From positions 1 through 38,079 of the forward strand of contig NZ_BAOG01000161.1 of NCBI RefSeq assembly GCF_000400365.1: a stretch of DNA of 38,079 nt, read 5' to 3'. Made by a program: the position numbers and the translations under genes. Source of the DNA: Vibrio jasicida CAIM 1864 = LMG 25398. GTDB lineage: Bacteria; Pseudomonadota; Gammaproteobacteria; Enterobacterales; Vibrionaceae. Every line of letters starts with the position of its first letter. Within the stretch, counting starts at the first letter, position 1. Under the pieces are notes generated by a model. That model saw only the letters and a list, made by a program, of their open reading frames with translations. It ran no database searches and had not been told where the DNA came from. Below are positions 33,498-38,079 of the stretch, one piece after another.

Positions 33498-34364
33498 TAC
33501 TTCTTTGATGGTCTGGTATCGCAGTGGCAGTGTGCGGCTGCGTTTTCTCACCAAAAACAAATCTTCGTACACCGGTTGTTTTAACTCAGCCACATACAAC
33601 TCTTCTCTTAATGAAAAGCTTTCCACCGCACTGTAGGGCAAAACAGTAAAACCAAGCCCTTTGCTGACGGGCAAAAGAATCTGACTGAGTTGGTTAACGT
33701 AGCCCGATAATGGCATGTCACTGACCTTGATCTCTTTGAGTAAAGGTTCTGCACATTGGTCGAAAAACAACGTCATATAATGCTCAGCATCAGGATGGCC
33801 AATCACGCCGCAACTTCGAAGCAGTTCAGGCGTTAACGTTTTTCCATGATAGGACTTTGGTAAGATCAGACACAGCGCTTCTCTGCCAATTTGTTCACTT
33901 TGGAAAACACTCTTATTGGGAGAGTAAGTCACGATGCCCATATCAATACGGCCATCAGCAACCCCGTTTAGAATCGACTGGTTTGGTGCCGCTTCCAAGT
34001 GAATCGACAATCCGCGATGCTGGGTTTGTTTTTCAAGCAGTGGATCAAACAGCATCAAGGCAAGTGCTCCGGAGCAAGCTAGCTTGCAATGACCTGCAAA
34101 GGGATCATCGAAGCTCAGATCTTCCAGTAAGTTTTTCTCTTTCTCTTCCAACTCTAACGCGTAGGTATACACCATTCGGCCTTGCTCTGTCAGTTCAAAG
34201 CTTTTGTTCTCGCGCTTAATCAATGGGTGCTGACAAGCTTGCTCTAGCTTTTTGATGTGCTGACTGACACCGGGTTGGGTCATATAGAGCTTTTCTGCTG
34301 TCTGAGTAAAGTGGCCGACTTCGACAAGAGTTTTGAATGTGTGTAACCAAACTGGATTAAGCAT
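33465..34364 (-). CDS. LysR-family transcriptional regulator
   Basis: The 299-residue protein has an N-terminal winged helix-turn-helix (about 4-62): FKTLVEVGHFTQTAEKLYMTQPGVSQHIKKLEQACQHPL. A periplasmic-binding-like effector domain follows (about 92-290). The target is unknown; no divergent gene is close upstream, where the CsrB-family RNA ends about 110 bp away. Confidence 0.92.
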   Translation of the reverse strand: MLNPVWLHTFKTLVEVGHFTQTAEKLYMTQPGVSQHIKKLEQACQHPLIKRENKSFELTEQGRMVYTYALELEEKEKNLLEDLSFDDPFAGHCKLACSGALALMLFDPLLEKQTQHRGLSIHLEAAPNQSILNGVADGRIDMGIVTYSPNKSVFQSEQIGREALCLILPKSYHGKTLTPELLRSCGVIGHPDAEHYMTLFFDQCAEPLLKEIKVSDMPLSGYVNQLSQILLPVSKGLGFTVLPYSAVESFSLREELYVAELKQPVYEDLFLVRKRSRTLPLRYQTIKEVLLDVIGGAHQ

Positions 34365-34472
34365 AGGACGTTGTTTGCTCAGCGTTTATTAAAGAAAGCG
34401 TTTCGAGAGAAAGTGTAGAAATAATAGCATGATGCGTGGAATAACGCAGAGGAGGATGGTAAATGACAGGCA

Positions 34473-34504
34473 AAATAAAACCCCGCCTGGTTTCCCAGAC
34501 GGGG
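34473..34504 (-). terminator. Terminator of the CsrB-family RNA
   Basis: The 10-bp stem with a GAAA-containing loop (plus strand 34481-34490 and 34495-34504, one G-U pair) is followed on the minus strand by TTTTATTTT. Confidence 0.92.
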
Positions 34505-34764
34505 CTTATTCTTTTTCGCAGCAATCCGGCTACTAATAGGTGCTCCCTGCATCTATCCTTGATTGTGGCTAAGTCCTTTAACCGAGTTCCTTGTTCATCG
34601 CCTTCCTAGCGGTGTCCATTCTTGCCTATCATCCTGACGGGCGAACTCTATCCTAGAGCTTAACTACATCCTTGCTGACAACTCATCCTAAGCTATCAAA
34701 TCTTCATCCTGAAGATACCCAATCCTTTAGGCTTTTTTCCTGTTCCCGCCAACATCCTGTCGAC
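34473..34764 (-). ncRNA. CsrB-family small RNA (CsrA-sequestering)
   Basis: On the minus strand this gap is packed with GGA motifs, about 17 in 290 nt, many as AGGATG or AGGA in hairpin loops, the signature of CsrB/C/D RNAs that bind and titrate CsrA. The proposed 5' end GTCGACAGGATG at 34764 resembles E. coli CsrB. A -10-like TACTAA (34769-34774) lies just upstream. The 3' end is a strong terminator, CCCCGTCTGG / CCAGGCGGGG (34504-34481) followed by TTTTATTTTG. No protein gene fits. Which of Vibrio csrB, csrC or csrD it is cannot be told from here. Confidence 0.9.
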
Positions 34765-34891
34765 ACACTTAGTATTGTTGTTTTGCTGATTACTCTCAAT
34801 CAGCTAGGTAAAAAAACTTTGGCAGCGAATATTGCTTAAAAAAGGATAATTATTAATTTTCAGTTAGTTAGGTTTGTTGTTCGATTTGTTC

Positions 34892-35137
34892 TTAGTCAAA
34901 AATGGTCGTTTTGCTTACATCGTTTGTGAGAGATCTCGCACAAGGTGCCGAGCGAATGTACGAATCGGCGTCTTTTTCGTCTTGTTTAAGAGTTTGCTCA
35001 AGATCACAACTCGACTTGTAGCCATAAGATTTGGCGATGGTATTGGATGAAATCCCCATTTCTTTTATCGCAAACACAGCCCACTCATCACGAGTTTTTT
35101 GCATAATCTGGCGTAGCTTGGTTTTAAAGTTACTCAT
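34892..35137 (-). CDS. Small hypothetical protein (81 residues)
   Basis: I recognise no family. The soluble protein starts MSNFKTKLRQIMQKTRDEWAV and contains EMGISSNTIAKSYGYKSSCDL, which could be a helix-turn-helix-like segment. A strong AAGGAG precedes the ATG. It lies directly upstream of, and on the same strand as, the CsrB-family RNA, and its last codons contain the proposed VarA/UvrY-type site. Confidence 0.72.
   Translation of the reverse strand: MSNFKTKLRQIMQKTRDEWAVFAIKEMGISSNTIAKSYGYKSSCDLEQTLKQDEKDADSYIRSAPCARSLTNDVSKTTIFD
34925..34942. promoter_or_regulatory. VarA/UvrY(GacA)-like inverted repeat upstream of the CsrB-family RNA
   Basis: TGTGAGAGATCTCGCACA is an 18-bp near-perfect palindrome matching the UvrY/GacA pattern (TGTnnGnnATCnCnnACA type). 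Its centre lies about 170 bp upstream of the proposed RNA start, similar to E. coli csrB/csrC. It is inside the coding sequence of the 81-residue protein. Confidence 0.7.
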
Positions 35138-35200
35138 AAAAGCTCCTTAGTTAGCTTATCTTTACAAGAGAAGAATAAGGAGCGTGATGAGGCTTAGTTG

Positions 35201-35289
35201 ATAGTATGCCGCTCAATATCAATACTATTGAGGCGTGATGAAGAATATGTCGGTAATACTGATATTATTTGCGCGTGAAACAATACTAT
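35201..35289. repeat. Repeated AATACTAT-type half-sites upstream of the AraC gene
   Basis: AATACTAT occurs at 35221-35228 and 35282-35289, a variant AATACTGAT at 35255-35263, and the inverse ATAGTAT at 35201-35207. The spacing (34 and 27 bp between starts) and position just before an AraC-family gene suggest autoregulatory binding sites. Confidence 0.45.
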
Positions 35290-35304
35290 CTTGTGGGGTA
35301 TCAA

Positions 35305-36171
35305 ATGGCGCACATCGAAAAAGTACCGCAAAGGCCTGGTTTTTCTTGGCGCTACCGTCGTATTGATGAACCAGCGAAAGAATACGATTTTCATTTTCAC
35401 GATGATGTTTTTGAGTTGGTCATCCACCGCCACTTTACGGGGACTTTGCACATTGGGCATCACGAGCTAGAGGTGACCCACAATCAGATGCTGCTAATTG
35501 CGCCGGGTGTGCCTCACTCTATTCACTCCACGTCGGTAGAAAGCAATTGCGAGACTCATGTGATTTGGTTTAAGCGTGAGTGGATCGCGAACCTAATGTT
35601 CTATTGTACTGAGCTACGCAAACTAGACCCGTTATTGAAAGCCGCAAATAAAGGAGTGGTGTTCTCTGAGCGAACGGCACAGCAAGTAGTGGATCTTCTG
35701 CAAGAGTTGATGAAAGTGCCCGCGATGGAACAATTGTCGAGATTCATTCATATCTTATCTTTGGTTGCCCATGACGAAGCGGCGAAAACCTTGATGACCC
35801 ATTCTTATCTTTCGATGAGTGAACACGAGCAACAAGAAAGAGCACGCGTCGCAAGTGTGAACGCGTATCTTGAGCAGCATTTTGCCAACAAGGTGACATT
35901 GGCTGATTTAGCCGATTACTTGTCGTTGAGTGAAAGTGCGGTCACACGATTGTTTCAAAAGCACTTTAAAGAGCCGTTTAGCCAACGCTTGATGAAGCTA
36001 CGCATCAACCATGCCGCGGATTTATTGCAATCGACGGAGTTACCAATAGGAATTGTGTTTGAGCGAGTTGGGTATCGCAATCAAGCTTTGTTCAATCGCC
36101 ACTTTAAAACCTACAAGGGACTGACTCCGAGAGATTACCGACAGCATTACCAGCAGCGAATCCAACCTTAG
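35305..36171 (+). CDS. AraC-family transcriptional regulator
   Basis: The 288-residue protein has an N-terminal cupin-like sensing domain (His-rich FHFHDDVFELVIHRHFTGTLHIGHHELEV and LLIAPGVPHSIHS) and a C-terminal double helix-turn-helix (VNAYLEQHFANKVTLADLADYLSLSESAVTRLFQKHF...GYRNQALFNRHFKTYKGLTPRDYRQ). The ATG at 35305 has GGGG six bases upstream; longer TTG/GTG starts are less likely. No target operon is adjacent. The ligand is unknown. Confidence 0.9.
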   Translation: MAHIEKVPQRPGFSWRYRRIDEPAKEYDFHFHDDVFELVIHRHFTGTLHIGHHELEVTHNQMLLIAPGVPHSIHSTSVESNCETHVIWFKREWIANLMFYCTELRKLDPLLKAANKGVVFSERTAQQVVDLLQELMKVPAMEQLSRFIHILSLVAHDEAAKTLMTHSYLSMSEHEQQERARVASVNAYLEQHFANKVTLADLADYLSLSESAVTRLFQKHFKEPFSQRLMKLRINHAADLLQSTELPIGIVFERVGYRNQALFNRHFKTYKGLTPRDYRQHYQQRIQP

Positions 36172-36513
36172 TTTGAGCATGTGCGTACTTTTGTTATTTA
36201 CTGAACTGGAATTTATGTGCAACTGGTATATTATTTGCTAGGTTATCTAAGAATCGTTATTAAGATTCGATGACAGGTTAAATAGGGAACTTGATTGCCA
36301 TATTTCTGTCATAAGTGATGAGTAAGTTGACCGTATCAACAAGATAAAAGCCGTTTTACTGGTCAAAAAATGACTGCAACGCTTCTACTTTTATCATTAT
36401 GTTGTGAAATTAGTCACGGTTAATTGATTCGTTCCTCGATAGATTGAAGAGGAATACAACCTTAGACAATAAGCTCAAGATGAGCGTTACCTATATAGAT
36501 GAGGGAGATTGCT
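36172..36513. other. Intergenic region before the 28-residue ORF
   Basis: AT-rich, with a short inverted repeat GAATC/GATTC near 36251-36268. I see no ORF with a ribosome binding site, no terminator and no clear promoter in it. Confidence 0.6.
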
Positions 36514-36600
36514 ATGAAAAAGATGAGAAGAGCTCAGCTACACCGTGTTCGCATCCAATACTGGAAAGACACAAAGACTGAGACTGCTAAAAAAGCATAG
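36514..36600 (+). CDS. Small basic protein, 28 residues
   Basis: The ATG at 36514 follows GAGGGAG (36501-36507). The product starts MKKMRRAQLHRVRIQYW and ends in KTETAKKA; it is strongly basic and probably binds nucleic acid or membrane. I know of no named family. A large hairpin follows 22 bp after the stop. Spacing, ribosome binding site and composition make it a credible gene too short for usual gene callers. Confidence 0.55.
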   Translation: MKKMRRAQLHRVRIQYWKDTKTETAKKA

Positions 36601-36621
36601 TAAACCATACTCAATGGCACT

Positions 36622-36663
36622 GAGCTGGCAATGGACGGATAACCTTCCATAAAATGCCAGCTC
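36622..36663 (+). other. Long stem-loop after the 28-residue ORF
   Basis: The outer stem GAGCTGGCA (36622-36630) / TGCCAGCTC (36655-36663) encloses an inner stem ATGGA/TCCAT. No T run follows, so it is not a canonical terminator; it may stabilise the 3' end of the small transcript. Confidence 0.6.
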
Positions 36664-36789
36664 TAAAATTATCTAGCGCATCCATACTTTCCAAGACTCC
36701 AGCTTTCCTAAACTAAGCTTCCCAAAAAAAACAAACGTTCCACTCTTTCTAGATTCAACATTTCAGCACAAAACCATAGCCTTAAATGC

Positions 36790-36815
36790 AAAAAAGCCAG
36801 TCCGAAGACCAGCTT
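36790..36815 (-). terminator. Terminator 3' of the YggL-type gene
   Basis: On the minus strand, stem AAGCTGGTC / GACTGGCTT (two G-U pairs) closes a TTCG tetraloop and runs into TTTTT. It lies 46 bp past the gene. Confidence 0.85.
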
Positions 36816-36860
36816 TCTCATTACTTGCTCAACTCTATTTATTACAGAGTGATTCCGTAA

Positions 36861-37199
36861 TTACAGGTAGTTTGCGTCAACCAGTTCGCCAGCTTTTGCG
36901 CTGCTTACTTCTGGGCGAGCTTGTAGCCAAGCTAGAACTTGTGCTTTTTGTTCTTCAGTTGCGCTTTCGTAACGCTCTGTTGAACATAGGAAGCCTTCAA
37001 ACAGCTCTAGGCCACCGCCACCGAAGCAAAGGTTTAGGCCATCAATGTAGTCGATAAACTCATCAACGAATGCATCGTAACGGTCAAAGTCGTTGATGTC
37101 AGTCTCACAGCTGATCTCAAAACCTAGGATTGCGAATTCGCCTAGGAACAGCTTCTTGCGAAGACGACGATTTTTGTTATCGATTTTATCTAGTTTCAT
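36861..37199 (-). CDS. yggL: YggL family 50S ribosome-binding protein
   Basis: The 112-residue protein matches the DUF469/YggL family: NRRLRKKLFLGEFAILGFEISC at the N-terminus (E. coli NRSRRLRKKMHIDEFQELGF), a DAFVDEFIDYIDGLNLCFGGGG centre and a LVDANYL end. Members bind the 50S subunit; the physiological role is not clear. It has its own terminator and is divergent from the PhoX-like gene, 219 bp away. Confidence 0.88.
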   Translation of the reverse strand: MKLDKIDNKNRRLRKKLFLGEFAILGFEISCETDINDFDRYDAFVDEFIDYIDGLNLCFGGGGLELFEGFLCSTERYESATEEQKAQVLAWLQARPEVSSAKAGELVDANYL

Positions 37200-37418
37200 G
37201 ATTATTTCTCGTAGATGATTTGAGTAAACCTTATACCTCCAAATCTAGCTCAGCCCAAGCAAAATCGAAAGTACGTAGAATAGAGGGGCGATTTATAACA
37301 TTTTCTAAACACAAAGTTCATAAAGATAGACTAGTTCTGTCACTTTTCTCTTCCAAACTTCCCCTCGCTCAATGATTTACAAACCTATAATTCAACCTAA
37401 CACTGGGAAAGCAACACC

Positions 37419-38079
37419 ATGAGTAAGGAAACCTTCGACGCGACGCGTTACAACCAGAGTAATAACAAACCTTTTGAAGAAGTACTGGAAGCGAGCCTAT
37501 CTCGACGCAGTATCCTGAAAGGTGGCCTAGGTATCAGTGCGATGACCGCTTTTGGCGCATTTGGTCTATCAGGGTGCAACTCTTCTAGTTCAGGCACTTC
37601 TGCTGGTGGCGGCTCTGGCGTTTCAAGTGCAGTCCTGAATTTTGATTCGATTCCGGGCTCACTGACGGATGCAGTATCGATTCCGCAAGGTTACATAGCA
37701 CAAGTATTGGTGCCATGGGGTACGCCTCTAAACGCACAAGGTAATGCATGGAAAGACGACGGCAGCAACACGAGTACCGACCAGCTTAATGCATTGGGTA
37801 TGCACCACGACGGCATGCACTTTTTCTCGCTAAACGACAGCGACACTGACGGCTTGTTGTGTATCAACCACGAGTACATTGATACCGCAGCTCTGCATCC
37901 AAGCGGTCCGACAGCCGTGGGCGGTGTGCGTACTATCGTCGACGAAGTTCGTAAAGAAATTAATGCACATGGTGTGTCTGTGGTTCGCGTTCAACTTGAA
38001 GACAACATGTGGAAGTTGGTGGATACCGATCCACTAAACCGCCGTTACACTGGCGCGACAGTCATGGATCTTTCTGGCC
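37419..38079 (+). CDS. PhoX/DUF839 family alkaline phosphatase, 3' end outside window
   Basis: The reading frame stays open from ATG 37419 to the window end (220 codons). A twin-arginine signal SRRSILKGG near residue 28 is followed by a hydrophobic stretch and GLSGCNSS, which could be a Tat lipobox. A Ser/Gly-rich linker leads to the PhoX-type domain, with IPQGYIAQVLVPWGTPL, GMHHDGMHFF, LLCINHEYID and RRYTGATVMDLSG. PhoX enzymes are Ca/Fe-dependent, Tat-exported phosphatases of phosphate starvation. A CTGTCAC half PhoB site is upstream at 37337-37343, but a full box was not found. Confidence 0.85.
   Translation, partial: MSKETFDATRYNQSNNKPFEEVLEASLSRRSILKGGLGISAMTAFGAFGLSGCNSSSSGTSAGGGSGVSSAVLNFDSIPGSLTDAVSIPQGYIAQVLVPWGTPLNAQGNAWKDDGSNTSTDQLNALGMHHDGMHFFSLNDSDTDGLLCINHEYIDTAALHPSGPTAVGGVRTIVDEVRKEINAHGVSVVRVQLEDNMWKLVDTDPLNRRYTGATVMDLSG

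Noticed and set aside
34500..34770. Repeated ATCCT words on the plus strand looking like a degenerate repeat array or CRISPR-like element
   Set aside because: There are no constant repeat-spacer lengths; read on the minus strand they are the GGA motifs of a CsrB-family RNA.
37330..37360. PhoB box before the PhoX-like gene
   Set aside because: Only one CTGTCAC half-site is visible; the second 11-bp repeat does not match.

Overview
The window looks like part of a Vibrio genome, most likely the second chromosome of a Harveyi-clade species (V. parahaemolyticus, V. alginolyticus or V. harveyi type). Reasons: fermentative ldhA, speA-speB, rimK and a tRNA-Ser lie together; the TonB system carries the Vibrio-type ttpC and DUF3450 partners; and there is a CsrB-family RNA with a VarA/UvrY-like site. 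This rests on remembered gene families and gene order, not on a database search.

Layout. 1-83: 3' part of tRNA-Ser(UGA), then tandem terminators. 362-3195: housekeeping genes (yibL, ldhA, an L,D-transpeptidase, a glycerophosphodiesterase). 3480-12773: an iron-uptake block with a two-component system, a TonB-dependent siderophore receptor, and a six-gene energiser operon (DUF3450, TtpC, ExbB, ExbD, TonB, TPR protein). 12946-13803: a CPBP membrane protease. 13941-20332: a compact nine-gene operon with a PepSY membrane protein, DUF2271, DUF4198, a small periplasmic protein, a His-rich DUF6162 protein, a ZnuABC-type ABC transporter, and a second substrate-binding-like protein without the usual metal-binding histidines. 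20548-28392: a porin, a lipoprotein form of oligopeptidase B, an EmrD-type exporter and speB/speA. 28681-34364: an MBL-fold hydrolase, a RimK/retropepsin-like pair, a TetR/MBL-lipoprotein divergent pair, a YfeK-like protein and a LysR regulator. 34473-34764 (minus strand): a CsrB-family small RNA. The rest holds a small hypothetical gene, an AraC regulator, a 28-residue ORF, a YggL-type protein and the start of a PhoX/DUF839 phosphatase cut by the window end.

Main idea. The receptor/TonB block and the PepSY-DUF2271-DUF4198-ABC operon begin with nearly the same promoter/operator block, including a Fur-like site in the same place relative to the -10 box. This suggests one iron-responsive programme: siderophore import across the outer membrane powered by TonB2, plus a poorly described periplasmic module. 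That module may combine a flavin- or membrane-based reduction step (DUF2271 has a flavinylation-like D-x-x-T-S-A-T motif), exported proteins predicted to start with histidine after signal cleavage, and a metal ABC importer. The role of this second operon is inferred and is the most promising candidate here for an under-described system.
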